The position numbers and the translations under genes were made by a program. The notes under the pieces were generated by a model. The model worked only from the letters and a program-made list of their open reading frames with translations, ran no database searches and was not told the origin of the DNA. From NCBI RefSeq assembly GCF_030646155.1, contig NZ_JAUTDN010000001.1:372001-436000 (forward strand): a stretch of 64,000 bases of DNA, in the 5' to 3' direction. The DNA is from Conexibacter sp. CPCC 205762. GTDB taxonomy: Bacteria; Actinomycetota; Thermoleophilia; Solirubrobacterales; Solirubrobacteraceae. Positions within the stretch are counted from its first letter, which is position 1. Every line of letters begins with the position of its first letter. Positions 50,373 to 61,062 of the stretch are shown here, one piece after another.

Positions 50373-51521
50373 ATGAGCCGCGCGTTCTGGCTGCTGCTGC
50401 TCGGCCTCGCGCTCACGACGATCGCCGGCACGTTCGACCTCGCGCCGCTGTACGTGCCCGGCGTCGGCTTCGGCGCGCTGGCGCTGCTGACGCCGCTGTG
50501 GGTCGAGCTGGCAGCGCGGCGTGTGCGCGTGACGCGTGAGCTGCCGGCGGTCCGCGTCGTCGAGCAGGAGCCGGTCGAGCTGCGCCTGCGCGTCAGCGCC
50601 GGGGCGCTGCCGCTGCCGCTTCCGGCGGTGACGATCGAGGACCCGCTGCTGGAGCTGCCGCTGCGGCTGCCGGCCGGCGGCCGCTCGCGCGCCTTCACCG
50701 TCGTCGCGCGCTTCCCGCGCCGCGGCCGGCACCGGATAGCGCCGCCGGCGCTGGTGCTGCGCGACCCGTTCGAGCTGGTCCGCCGCGCGGTCCGCGAGCG
50801 CGGCGAGGACGACGAGCTGCTGGTGCTCCCGCGCACGAGCGCGATCGCCTTCGCGCGGCGGCGCGAGGGCGACGGCAGAGCGGCCGGCGCCGCGACGCTG
50901 CTGGGCGCCGCCGCGACCGACGTCGACGGGATCCGCCGCTACCGCGAGGGGACGCCTGCCGGGCGGATCCACTGGCCGGCGCTGGCCGCCCGGCAGGAGC
51001 TGATGGAGCGGCGGCTGCGCGTGACCGAGAACGTCCGCCCGCTGGTCGTGCTCGACGTGCGCGGCGCGCCCAACCGCGACGCGCTCGACGCGGCCGTGCG
51101 CGCGGCCGCGTCGCTGACGCTGGCGCTCGCGCGCGAGGGCGGCTGCGGGCTGCTCTTGCCGGGCGAGCGGCGGCCGAGCACGATCGGCGCCGAGCTGGGC
51201 GCTTGGCCGGCCGCGCACGTGCGGCTGGCGCTGGTCGAGGCGGGCGAGAGCACGCCGGGCCCGGCGCTCGGCGGCGTCGGCCTGCGGCGCGGGCCGCTGC
51301 TGTACGTCAGCGCCCGCCGCCTCGACCGCCTGCCGCCGGCGGCGCAGGCGATAGCGCGCGGCCCGGCGTCGCTGGTCGTGCCCGGCAGGCTGCAGGGGCG
51401 CGAGTCGCTGTTCGCCGTCGCCGGCTGCCACGGCTACGCGCAGGCCTCCGGCCGCCGCCCCGGCAGCGCCGCCGACGCGCGCGTGAAGGCGAACGGCCCG
51501 TCCGCGGGAGGCGCGCGATGA
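50373..51521 (+). CDS. DUF58 protein of the MoxR system
   Basis: A 382-residue protein. Two N-terminal membrane segments (about 4-22 and 26-44) are followed by a cytosolic or periplasmic beta region and the DUF58 core: DVDGIRRYREGTPAGRIHWP with LAARQELMERRL, then a VWA-like VRPLVVLDVRG. DUF58 proteins occur with MoxR ATPases and resemble adhesion-type (MIDAS) domains. Start ATG at 50373; the stop overlaps the next start (ATGA). Confidence 0.9.
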   Translation: MSRAFWLLLLGLALTTIAGTFDLAPLYVPGVGFGALALLTPLWVELAARRVRVTRELPAVRVVEQEPVELRLRVSAGALPLPLPAVTIEDPLLELPLRLPAGGRSRAFTVVARFPRRGRHRIAPPALVLRDPFELVRRAVRERGEDDELLVLPRTSAIAFARRREGDGRAAGAATLLGAAATDVDGIRRYREGTPAGRIHWPALAARQELMERRLRVTENVRPLVVLDVRGAPNRDALDAAVRAAASLTLALAREGGCGLLLPGERRPSTIGAELGAWPAAHVRLALVEAGESTPGPALGGVGLRRGPLLYVSARRLDRLPPAAQAIARGPASLVVPGRLQGRESLFAVAGCHGYAQASGRRPGSAADARVKANGPSAGGAR

Positions 51522-53881
51522 GCGCGACCGCCACGCCGCCGCCCGTGCCGCCGAGCACGCCGCCGCCCGCGCCCGCACCCGCCGCGCCGCCGCCGCTGCC
51601 GCGCTCCGGCCCGTCCTCGCGCCCGCTGCTGCCGCGCCCGACGGCGCGCGTCGTCGCCTTCGCCGCGCTCGGCCTGTGGGCGGCGATCCGCTGGTCGACG
51701 CTGGTCGAGCCGATGGCGTGGCCGCGGACGCTGATGCTGCTGATCCTCGCGCTGATCGCCGGCCTGACGGTCGGGCAGCTGTCGCGGCTGCCGCCGTTCG
51801 CGCAGGCGCCGGGGGCGTTCGCGGTCGTCGTCGCATGGGCAGCGGCGAGCGCGCTGGCGGCCGGCGTGCCGGCGGCGTTCATCTTCGAGCCGACCCACTG
51901 GGACGACCTCGCGCTCGGCCTCCAGCAGGGGATCGAGGCGCTGCCGCAGCTGCTCGTGCCCTACAGCCAGCCCGACGACTGGCCGCGGATCGCGATCCTG
52001 CTCGGCGGCGGGCTGCTGCTGGTGCTCGGCTGCGTGCTCGGGCTGACGCCCGGCCGCCACGGCACGCCGCTGCGCGACGGGGCGCCGTTCGGCGGCGGCG
52101 TCGGGCTGCGGCTGGTCGCCGCGATCCCGCTGGTCGTCGCCGCGCTCGTGCCGCCGGCGATCATGAAGCCGGACGCGCCGGCGCTGGAAGGGCTCGTGCT
52201 GCTGGTGCTGCTGTCGGCCGTGCTGTGGCTGGAGGAGCTGCCGCGCGCGCGTGCCCGCGCCGCGATGGTGCTGGTCGTGCTGACCGCCGTCACCGGTGCC
52301 GTCGCGACGCCGCTGCTGGACCGCGACAAGCCGCTGTTCGACCTGCAGGCGCTCGTCGAGGGCCTGCAGAGAACCGACCCGGCGCAGTTCGACTGGTCGC
52401 AGTCGTACGGGCCGCTCGACTGGCCCCGCACCGGCCGCGAGGTGCTGCGCGTCAAGTCGCCGGTCTCGACCTACTGGAAGACGCAGAACCTCGACGGCTT
52501 CGACGGCATCCGCTGGATGCGCCAGGCGCCGCCCGAGCAGCTGCAGGCCAACGCCGAGGTGCCGCCGCGGGCGCTCGCCAACGCTGACTGGCACGTGAAC
52601 GTGCAGGTGACGATCGGCGAGCTGAGCACGTTCGACGTCATCGGCGCCGGCACGACGCTCGGCTTCAGACGCGCGCCGGCCAGCTTCGCGCCCGGGGCGA
52701 GCCCCGGCACCTGGGTCTCCGACGAGGCATTGCGGCAGGGCGACGGCTACGTCGCCGAGACGTTCGTGCCGCGCCCGAGCCAGGCGCAGCGGGCGAACGC
52801 CGGCACCGACTACCCGGCCGAGCTGCAGCGCTACACGATCGTCTCGCTGCCGCAGCAGGACGGGCCGCGGCGCTGGCAGCCCGGCCCCGGCAGCGTGCCG
52901 GTGCCGCTCTACGGCAGCGTCGGCGACGGCGCGCCGACCGCGATCGCGGCGGAGCAGGCGTTCGCCGCCAGCCCGTACGCACGTGAGTACGCGCTCGCGA
53001 GCCAGCTCGTCGGCGCCTCCAGCACGCCGTACGAGTACGTCCAGGAAGTGCTCGCGTACCTCCGCAACGGCTTCACGTACAGCGAGACGCCGCCGCGCCG
53101 CCAGCTGCCGCTCGACGCCTTCCTGTTCCGCGACAGAATCGGCTACTGCCAGCAGTTCGCCGGCGCCGCCGCGCTGCTGCTGCGGCTCGGCGGCGTGCCG
53201 ACGCGCGTCGCGACCGGCTTCACGAGAGGCAAGCCGGACGGCGCCGAGGGCGAGTACGTCGTGCGCGACTACGACGCGCACGCCTGGATCGAGGTCTGGT
53301 TCCCCGGCATCGGCTGGGTCCAGGCCGACCCGACGCCGACGACCGCGCCGGCGATCTCCGGCAGAGCGCCGCCGCCGACGAGACTGCCGGCCGCCGCGAC
53401 CGCACCGGCCGCGAGAGCGAGAATGCCGACGCCGCCGGCCGCCACGACGCCGAGAACGACGCCGGCCGCCCAGCCCGCCGGCGGCGCGAGCGGCGGTGAC
53501 GGCGACGGCGGCGGCGGGCTGCCGCTGGGCGCGCTGGTCGCCGGTCTGCTGGCGCTCGTCGCCGGCGCCGGCTGGCTGCGCTGGTGGACGCGGCCGCGGC
53601 AGGACGGCGACGCGCTGCTGGGCGAGCTGCGGCGGGCGCTGCGCCGCACCGGCAGGCCGCCGGAGGCGCGCACGACGCTGCTGGAGCTGGAGCGGAGGCT
53701 GCACGACGCGCCCGACGCGGCCGCCTACGTGCGCGCGATCCGGCTCGCCCGCTACGCCGGCGAGCCGCCGCACGTGACCGGCGGCCAGCGGCGCGCGCTG
53801 CGGGCCGAGCTGGCCCGCAACCTCGGCCTCGGCGGCCGCCTGCGCGCGCTCCACGCGCTGCCGCCGCGGCGCGTGCGCTGA
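51518..53881 (+). CDS. Membrane transglutaminase-like protease-fold protein
   Basis: A 787-residue protein. A proline-rich N-terminus (about 1-40) precedes five to seven membrane helices (about 45-275), then a large external region with a transglutaminase core: Cys in RIGYCQQFAGAAALLLR, His in RDYDAHAWIEVWFPG and Asp in VQADPTPT. A Pro/Ala/Gly-rich linker, one more helix (about 655-680, GALVAGLLALVAGAGWL) and a DUF4129-like cytosolic tail follow. It completes the MoxR-DUF58-TGc trio. Substrates are unknown; a cysteine protease or cross-linking role in the envelope is usually supposed. Confidence 0.9.
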   Translation: MSATATPPPVPPSTPPPAPAPAAPPPLPRSGPSSRPLLPRPTARVVAFAALGLWAAIRWSTLVEPMAWPRTLMLLILALIAGLTVGQLSRLPPFAQAPGAFAVVVAWAAASALAAGVPAAFIFEPTHWDDLALGLQQGIEALPQLLVPYSQPDDWPRIAILLGGGLLLVLGCVLGLTPGRHGTPLRDGAPFGGGVGLRLVAAIPLVVAALVPPAIMKPDAPALEGLVLLVLLSAVLWLEELPRARARAAMVLVVLTAVTGAVATPLLDRDKPLFDLQALVEGLQRTDPAQFDWSQSYGPLDWPRTGREVLRVKSPVSTYWKTQNLDGFDGIRWMRQAPPEQLQANAEVPPRALANADWHVNVQVTIGELSTFDVIGAGTTLGFRRAPASFAPGASPGTWVSDEALRQGDGYVAETFVPRPSQAQRANAGTDYPAELQRYTIVSLPQQDGPRRWQPGPGSVPVPLYGSVGDGAPTAIAAEQAFAASPYAREYALASQLVGASSTPYEYVQEVLAYLRNGFTYSETPPRRQLPLDAFLFRDRIGYCQQFAGAAALLLRLGGVPTRVATGFTRGKPDGAEGEYVVRDYDAHAWIEVWFPGIGWVQADPTPTTAPAISGRAPPPTRLPAAATAPAARARMPTPPAATTPRTTPAAQPAGGASGGDGDGGGGLPLGALVAGLLALVAGAGWLRWWTRPRQDGDALLGELRRALRRTGRPPEARTTLLELERRLHDAPDAAAYVRAIRLARYAGEPPHVTGGQRRALRAELARNLGLGGRLRALHALPPRRVR

Positions 53882-53911
53882 GCGCCGCGCGGACTCCGTC
53901 TGGCCTGCGCC

Positions 53912-53917
53912 TATCCT
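53912..53917 (+). promoter_or_regulatory. -10 box of the TPR gene
   Basis: TATCCT with 6 bases to the ATG at 53924. The spacer GGAGGG resembles a Shine-Dalgarno sequence but is too close to the ATG to be used. Confidence 0.4.
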
Positions 53918-53923
53918 GGAGGG

Positions 53924-54292
53924 ATGACGGTCGACACCTACCAGCTCTTCCAGAACGGCACCGAGCTGCTGGAGAAGGGCGACTACCACCAGGCGACCGT
54001 GCCGCTGCGTGCCGCACGCGACGCCGACCCCGACAAGAGCTCGATCCGCGAGGCGCTCGGCCGCGCGCTGTTCATGACGCAGCACTACGAGGAGGCGGCC
54101 GGCGAGTTCCGCGCCGTCGTCGAACAGGCGCCGACGAACGACTACGCGCTCTTCTGCCTCGGCCGCAGCCTGCAGCAGCTGGGTCGCCATCGCGACTCGC
54201 TGCCGCCGCTGGCGCAGGCCGCCGGCCTGCGCCCCGACCGCCGCGACTACCGCAGATACCGCGATCGCGCCCGCGCCGCCTGCGAGCGCTGA
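53924..54292 (+). CDS. Small tetratricopeptide-repeat protein
   Basis: A 122-residue cytosolic protein of three TPR units (about 4-37, 38-71 and 72-105: YQLFQNGTELLEKGDYHQAT, IREALGRALFMTQHYEEAAG, YALFCLGRSLQQLGRHRDSL). A basic, arginine-rich tail follows. TPRs bind partner proteins; none is identifiable here. Its stop codon TGA forms the three-base loop of a perfect hairpin shared with the convergent gene. Confidence 0.82.
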   Translation: MTVDTYQLFQNGTELLEKGDYHQATVPLRAARDADPDKSSIREALGRALFMTQHYEEAAGEFRAVVEQAPTNDYALFCLGRSLQQLGRHRDSLPPLAQAAGLRPDRRDYRRYRDRARAACER

Positions 54293-54304
54293 GCGCTCGC
54301 AGGC
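54278..54304. terminator. Perfect hairpin with a stop codon as its loop
   Basis: GCCTGCGAGCGC and GCGCTCGCAGGC are perfect 12-base arms; the three-base loop is the TGA stop of the TPR gene. It ends one base before the convergent gene stop (54305), so it separates the two transcripts exactly. Confidence 0.65.
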
Positions 54305-55054
54305 TCAGTCGAGCAGCTCGCCGAGGAAGCGCTCGGGCGCGTTCAGGAAGGCGCGCGTGAGCCGCACCGGCTCGGCGGCGTCGAAGCCGATCTGCTCGAT
54401 CCCGGCCTCGTTCAGCTCGTAGATCGTCGCGCCCGGATAGGCGAGCAGCAGCGGCGAGTGGGTCGCGACGACGAACTGGCTGCCGTCGCCGACGAGCTGG
54501 TGCATCCGCCGCAGCAGCACGAGCACGTTCTGCGGCGACAGCGCCGCCTCCGGCTCGTCGAGCAGGTAGAGCCCGTGGGGGCCGAAGCGGTTGAGGATCA
54601 GCGCCAGGAACGACTCGCCGTGGGAGCGCTCGTGAAGCGATCTGCCGCCGTAGAAGTCGAGCGTGCGTCCGTCCTCTCTGGCGAGCCCGTCGAGCGCGGT
54701 GGCGGCGTTGAAGAAGCTCTCCGCGCGCAGGAAGAAGTCGCTCTGCGGGCGCGCGCCCTCGCGCACGACCCGCAGCTCGCGGCCGAGCTCCGGCTCCTCC
54801 CAGTGGGTCGAGAAGCGCAGGTGCGAGGAGCCGCCCTCGGCGTTCATCCCGAGCGCGACCGCGAGCGCCTCGATCAGCGTCGACTTGCCGCTGCCGTTCT
54901 CGCCCACGAGCAAGGTGACCGGCGCGTCGAAGGCGAGCCCGTCCGCCAGCTGCGGGACGAACGGCAGCGTCCACGGGTGACGGCCGGCGCGGCTCTGCTC
55001 CTGCGAGTGGCGGACGGCCGGCAGCTCGACCGCGCGCAGGAACGGCGCGGCCAC
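54305..55054 (-). CDS. ABC-type (AAA_15/SMC-like) ATPase
   Basis: A 249-residue ATPase with no membrane domain. Walker A GENGSGKST is at 51-59, the signature-like RSHGESFLALI near 145, Walker B with catalytic acid LYLLDEPEAAL near 165, and the H-loop FVVATHSPLLLAY near 195. It belongs to the predicted ATPases of the RecF/SMC-like type, often linked to DNA repair or defence, but no nuclease partner (TOPRIM) is attached. It lies 6 bases from the YbjN-like gene on the same strand, so both form an operon. Role unknown. Confidence 0.82.
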   Translation of the reverse strand: MAAPFLRAVELPAVRHSQEQSRAGRHPWTLPFVPQLADGLAFDAPVTLLVGENGSGKSTLIEALAVALGMNAEGGSSHLRFSTHWEEPELGRELRVVREGARPQSDFFLRAESFFNAATALDGLAREDGRTLDFYGGRSLHERSHGESFLALILNRFGPHGLYLLDEPEAALSPQNVLVLLRRMHQLVGDGSQFVVATHSPLLLAYPGATIYELNEAGIEQIGFDAAEPVRLTRAFLNAPERFLGELLD

Positions 55055-55060
55055 GTCGCG

Positions 55061-55444
55061 CTACTCCTCGCCGGCGCGCCCGGCCGCCTCACGCGCCTGC
55101 ACGACGCTCAGCACGAGCAGGCCGAGGAAGGCGTCGAGCTGCGGCTGGTCGATCGCCGACAGCGGCAGCTCGCCCTGGATCCAGACCTCGCCGTCGCGTG
55201 TGTGGGCGAAGCAGAGGAACGGGATCTGGCGGTTCCAGCGGAGCAGGTCGTGGGGGTCGACCTGGCCGGGGCCGATCACGTGCGCCTGAGCGCGGAAGAG
55301 GCCGTCGCGAATCGCGACGCCGACGTCGAGCGGCCAGCCGCCTGCCTCGACCGTGATGCCCCATTCGGCGAAGGCCAGTCTGCGGGTCTCGCCCTCCAGG
55401 CCGGCGATGAACGCCTCGACGGTGCTGCGCGGATCTCTTGTCAT
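55061..55444 (-). CDS. YbjN/chaperone-like small protein
   Basis: A 127-residue acidic protein with an alpha/beta layout like YbjN or type III secretion chaperone folds: TVEAFIAGLEGETRRLAFAE, a central VGVAIRDGLFRAQAHVIG, WNRQIPFLCFAHTRDGEVWI, and a C-terminal helix LDAFLGLLVLSVVQAREA. No catalytic motif. The ATG at 55444 is chosen over an in-frame upstream codon by length. Operon with the ABC-type ATPase; the pair may work together. It is divergent from rimP. Confidence 0.65.
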   Translation of the reverse strand: MTRDPRSTVEAFIAGLEGETRRLAFAEWGITVEAGGWPLDVGVAIRDGLFRAQAHVIGPGQVDPHDLLRWNRQIPFLCFAHTRDGEVWIQGELPLSAIDQPQLDAFLGLLVLSVVQAREAAGRAGEE

Positions 55445-55523
55445 TGCGGCGCGAACGATAGGGATTGCAGCGGATTCGCACCTCCAAACGCGCGTCGGTG
55501 CTAACCTCATCCGACAGCTTTCC

Positions 55524-55545
55524 GTGCCGGGCTCGTTCCTGGCAC
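55524..55545 (+). promoter_or_regulatory. First hairpin of the rimP leader
   Basis: GTGCCGGG and CCTGGCAC pair over eight bases with one G-U around CTCGTT. It precedes the leader terminator and may be part of an attenuator. Confidence 0.45.
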
Positions 55546-55555
55546 AGCAGTTCCG

Positions 55556-55582
55556 AAAGTGGGCGCTCGCCCACTTTTTTTT
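55556..55582 (+). terminator. Leader terminator before rimP-nusA-infB
   Basis: AAAGTGGGCG and CGCCCACTTT form a perfect ten-base-pair stem with a CT centre, followed by an eight-T run. It stands between the promoter region and rimP (start 55609), so transcription of the operon must read through it; control by NusA or another factor is a reasonable inference. Confidence 0.85.
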
Positions 55583-55608
55583 ATGAGACGAACGGAGGTG
55601 AACACCGG

Positions 55609-56028
55609 ATGGGCAGAATCCAAGACGAGATCGAGACGCAGCTGAAGCAGGCTGAGCCCGACGTCGAGGTGGTGCTCGCCGAGGTGCTCGGCGGTACGAC
55701 CGTGCGCCTGTTCATCGACCACCCGGACGGCGTCACGCTCGACCTCTGCGAGCGCGTCACCAAGCAGCTCGAGAGCGTGCGCCAGCGCTACGCGCTCGAG
55801 GTCTCCTCGCCGGGCAGCGATCGCCCGCTGACGAAGCCCGCCCACTACCGGCGCTTCATCGGCCGGCACGCCCGCGTTCGCACGCGCGGCGCGCATGGCG
55901 GCCAGGGGTCGTTCACCGGCGAGCTCGTCGGCGCCAACGACTCCGAGGTCACGATCGCCGCCGAGACCGGCGTCGTCTCGATTCCCTACACCGACATCAA
56001 ACGGTCCAACCTCGTCCCAGGAGAGTAA
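55609..56028 (+). CDS. rimP: Ribosome maturation factor RimP
   Basis: A 139-residue RimP. VVLAEVLGGTTVRLFIDHPDGVTLDLCERV and YALEVSSPGSDRPLTKPAHY are the signature regions, followed by the SH3-like C-terminus. It assists 30S subunit assembly. The family N-terminus is short by about ten residues compared with enterobacterial forms. ATG at 55609 has GGAGGTG eight bases upstream. First gene of rimP-nusA-ylxR-infB-DUF503-rbfA, a translation operon conserved widely. Confidence 0.93.
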   Translation: MGRIQDEIETQLKQAEPDVEVVLAEVLGGTTVRLFIDHPDGVTLDLCERVTKQLESVRQRYALEVSSPGSDRPLTKPAHYRRFIGRHARVRTRGAHGGQGSFTGELVGANDSEVTIAAETGVVSIPYTDIKRSNLVPGE

Positions 56029-56033
56029 GCAGC

Positions 56034-57482
56034 ATGTCGAAAGAGATCCTGGATGCCGTCCGTGGACTCGCGGCCGAGAAGAACATCTCCAGCGAGAAGC
56101 TCATGGTCGCGCTCGAGGACGCCCTCCTGTCCGCGTACAAGAAGCAGCCCGGCGCCGCACCCTACGCACAGGTCGAGATGGACCGTGAGCTCGGCGACTT
56201 CACCGTCTGGGAGCTGGTCATCCCCGAGGACCTCGAGGATCAGCTGATCACCGAGCAGGAGGAGATCATCGCCGCCGAGTTCTCCGGCGTCGACCCGGAG
56301 ACCGGCGAGGCGCGCCAGCTGCCCGAGCCGGAGCTCGACTTCGAGAAGCTCGCCCAGTACGAGGACCAGATCGAGCGTGTCGACGTGACGCCCGAGGACT
56401 TCGGCCGCATCGCCGCGCAGACGGCGAAGCAGGTGATCCTCCAGCGCATCCGCGAGGCGGAGCGCGACATGATGTTCGAGGAGTACCGCGATCGCGTCGG
56501 CGAGCTGATCACCGGCATCGTCCAGCAGTCGGACTCGCGCTACACGCTCGTGCAGCTGCGCGAGCGCGTCGAGGCGCTGCTGCCGAAGTCCGAGCAGGTC
56601 GACGGCGAGCGCTACGACCACTCGCAGCGGATCAAGGCCGTCATCAAGGACGTCTCGGCCTCGACCAAGGGTCCGAGCATCATCGTCTCGCGCCGCGACC
56701 CGGAGCTGATCAAGGCGCTGTTCGAGCTCGAGGTGCCGGAGATCGCCGACGGCCTCGTCGAGATCACCAACGTCGCCCGCGAGCCCGGCTACCGCTCGAA
56801 GATCGCGGTCGTCTCGCACGCCGACGGGGTCGACCCGGTCGGCGCCTGCGTCGGCCCGCGCGGCTCGCGTGTGCGCATGGTCGTCTCCGAGCTGCGCGGC
56901 GAGAAGATCGACATCATCCCGTACAACGACGAACCGGCCCGCTTCGTCGCGAAGGCGCTCTCGCCCGCGCGCGTGCGTGAGGTGCTCGTCGACGACGACG
57001 GCAAGCAGGCGACGGTGATCGTCCCCGACGACCAGCTGTCGCTCGCGATCGGCCGCGAGGGCCAGAACGCGCGCCTCGCCGCCCGCCTGACCGGCTGGCG
57101 GATCGACATCCGCTCCGAGACCGAGTTCGCCTCCGAGGAGGCCGAGGGCGGCTACGAGGAGGAAGAGGTGCAGGGCGGCCGCTGCGCGGCGCTGCTCGCG
57201 AACGGGCGCCGCTGCCCGAACGCGGCGCTGCCGGGCTCGCGCTACTGCGGCCTCGACACGCACCAGGCGCTGGCCGAGATCGACAGCGACGAGGTCGCCG
57301 CGCTGACCGGCGGGGCTGCGGTCGCGGTCGCCGAGCAGGAGGCCGAGCTGGAGGAGGAGGCCGAGCTGCTCGACGGCGGCGAGGCCGGCGAGTACGAGGA
57401 GGAGCAGGACGACTTCGACGGCGAGGACGCCGGCGAGGACGAGGCGGCGGGCGACGAGCCCGCGGAGGAGACCGCCTCATAA
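56034..57482 (+). CDS. nusA: Transcription factor NusA with added C-terminal zinc finger
   Basis: A 482-residue NusA. The N-terminal polymerase-binding domain (about 1-125), S1 (about 140-205) and two KH domains (about 215-355, with GPRGSRVRMVVSELRGEKID and IGREGQNARLAARLTG) are canonical. After them comes C384-X9-C394-X10-C405-X4-H410, a CxxxH-type finger (RRCPNAALPGSRYCG) not part of standard NusA, then a long acidic tail. It affects pausing, termination and antitermination. ATG at 56034 after GGAG. Its last codons contain the Shine-Dalgarno sequence for ylxR. Confidence 0.95.
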   Translation: MSKEILDAVRGLAAEKNISSEKLMVALEDALLSAYKKQPGAAPYAQVEMDRELGDFTVWELVIPEDLEDQLITEQEEIIAAEFSGVDPETGEARQLPEPELDFEKLAQYEDQIERVDVTPEDFGRIAAQTAKQVILQRIREAERDMMFEEYRDRVGELITGIVQQSDSRYTLVQLRERVEALLPKSEQVDGERYDHSQRIKAVIKDVSASTKGPSIIVSRRDPELIKALFELEVPEIADGLVEITNVAREPGYRSKIAVVSHADGVDPVGACVGPRGSRVRMVVSELRGEKIDIIPYNDEPARFVAKALSPARVREVLVDDDGKQATVIVPDDQLSLAIGREGQNARLAARLTGWRIDIRSETEFASEEAEGGYEEEEVQGGRCAALLANGRRCPNAALPGSRYCGLDTHQALAEIDSDEVAALTGGAAVAVAEQEAELEEEAELLDGGEAGEYEEEQDDFDGEDAGEDEAAGDEPAEETAS

Positions 57483-57753
57483 CGGGCCACGAGCCGCTTC
57501 GGCGCTGTGTCGGCTGTGGCCGCACGGCGCCGAGACGCTCGTTGCAGCGCTGGGTGCTCGACGGCCCGGCGCTCGTCGCCGATCCCGCCGGCTCGCTGCC
57601 TGGCCGCGGGGCGTACACCTGTCGCGCACAGGACTGCTACGAGCGAGCACGCTCGCGCGGCGGCTTCAACCGCGCTTTCCGTCGGGCCGTCACGGCGCCT
57701 CCCACGGCGCCCGCACAGCTCGAATCCTCAGAGAACGTACACTTGGACACTGC

Positions 57754-57757
<4 letters not shown>
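57479..57757 (+). CDS. ylxR: YlxR (DUF448) RNA-binding protein, apparent AUA start
   Basis: A 92-residue member of the YlxR family found between nusA and infB. The family hallmark RRCVGCGRTAP is at about residues 8-18, with GRGAYTCRAQDCYERA later. No ATG, GTG or TTG precedes the CxGC motif in frame. The only workable start is ATA at 57479, overlapping the nusA TAA, with GGAGGAG exactly eight bases upstream. A TTG at 57542 would delete the motif. YlxR is thought to bind RNA or modulate RNase P. Stop overlaps the infB ATG. Confidence 0.75.
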
Positions 57758-60312
<2,555 letters not shown>

Positions 60313-60313
60313 G

Positions 60314-60631
60314 ATGGGCGGCGGCTACGTCGCCGTGCTGGTGATCGACGTGCACTTCCCCGACGCGGGAAGCCTCAAGTCCAAGCGCAAGGAGCTGTCG
60401 TCGCTGAAGGCGCAGCTCCACCAGCGCTTGGGCTGCGCGGTCGCCGAGACCGACCACCAGGACCTGTGGCAGCGTTCGACGCTGACCGCGGCGCTGACCG
60501 GCGGCTCGCTGCCGGTCCTCGACGCCGCCGCGGACAACGTCGAGCGCTGGCTTGATGAGCAGCTGCCGCAGGGCGTCCGCGTCGAGCGCTTCACCGCCTC
60601 GGTCGAGGACCTGCGGGGAGGGATAGGATGA
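60314..60631 (+). CDS. DUF503 (YlxP-like) protein
   Basis: A 105-residue small ferredoxin-like-fold protein. YVAVLVIDVHFPDAGSLKSKR is the DUF503 start, followed by LHQRLGCAVAETDHQDLWQRS. It regularly lies between infB and rbfA in Gram-positive bacteria and is thought to bind ribosome-related RNA. ATG one base after the infB stop; its stop overlaps rbfA (ATGA). Confidence 0.92.
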   Translation: MGGGYVAVLVIDVHFPDAGSLKSKRKELSSLKAQLHQRLGCAVAETDHQDLWQRSTLTAALTGGSLPVLDAAADNVERWLDEQLPQGVRVERFTASVEDLRGGIG

Positions 60632-61062
60632 GCGGAAGTCGAATTCGTCGCGTCGACGAGGCGGTGCGAGCCGTGCTCAGCGATGCGATCACGCAGGAGC
60701 TGAAGGACCCGCGCGTCGGGTTCGTCACCGTGACGTCCGTGAGAACCAGCTCAGACCTCCGACATGCCCGCGTCTACGTGAGCGTCCTCGGCGACGAGGA
60801 GACCCGCGCCGCCGGGATGGAGGGGCTGCGCTCGGCGCAGGGCTTCCTGCAGCGGAAGGTCGCGAGAGCGGTGCGGATGAAGTACACCCCCGAGATCACC
60901 TTCGCCTATGACGACTCGGTGGACAGAGGCCTGCGCATCAACGAGATCCTGAAGGACGAGCCGCTGCCGGCGAGAGTCTCGCCGGAGGAGCTTGCCGAGA
61001 TCGCGCAGGCGGACGCCGCCGGGCCGGTCGAGGACGGCGTCACCGACGAGGAGCTGGGGTGA
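60628..61062 (+). CDS. rbfA: Ribosome-binding factor A
   Basis: A 144-residue RbfA. The KH-like core shows RVDEAVRAVLSDAITQELKDPRVGFVTVTSV, DLRHARVYVSVLGDE and LQRKVARAVRMKYTPEITFAYD. A poorly conserved acidic tail follows. It binds the 30S neck helix during assembly and cold adaptation. Coupled to DUF503 and to the next gene by 4-base overlaps. Confidence 0.95.
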   Translation: MSGSRIRRVDEAVRAVLSDAITQELKDPRVGFVTVTSVRTSSDLRHARVYVSVLGDEETRAAGMEGLRSAQGFLQRKVARAVRMKYTPEITFAYDDSVDRGLRINEILKDEPLPARVSPEELAEIAQADAAGPVEDGVTDEELG

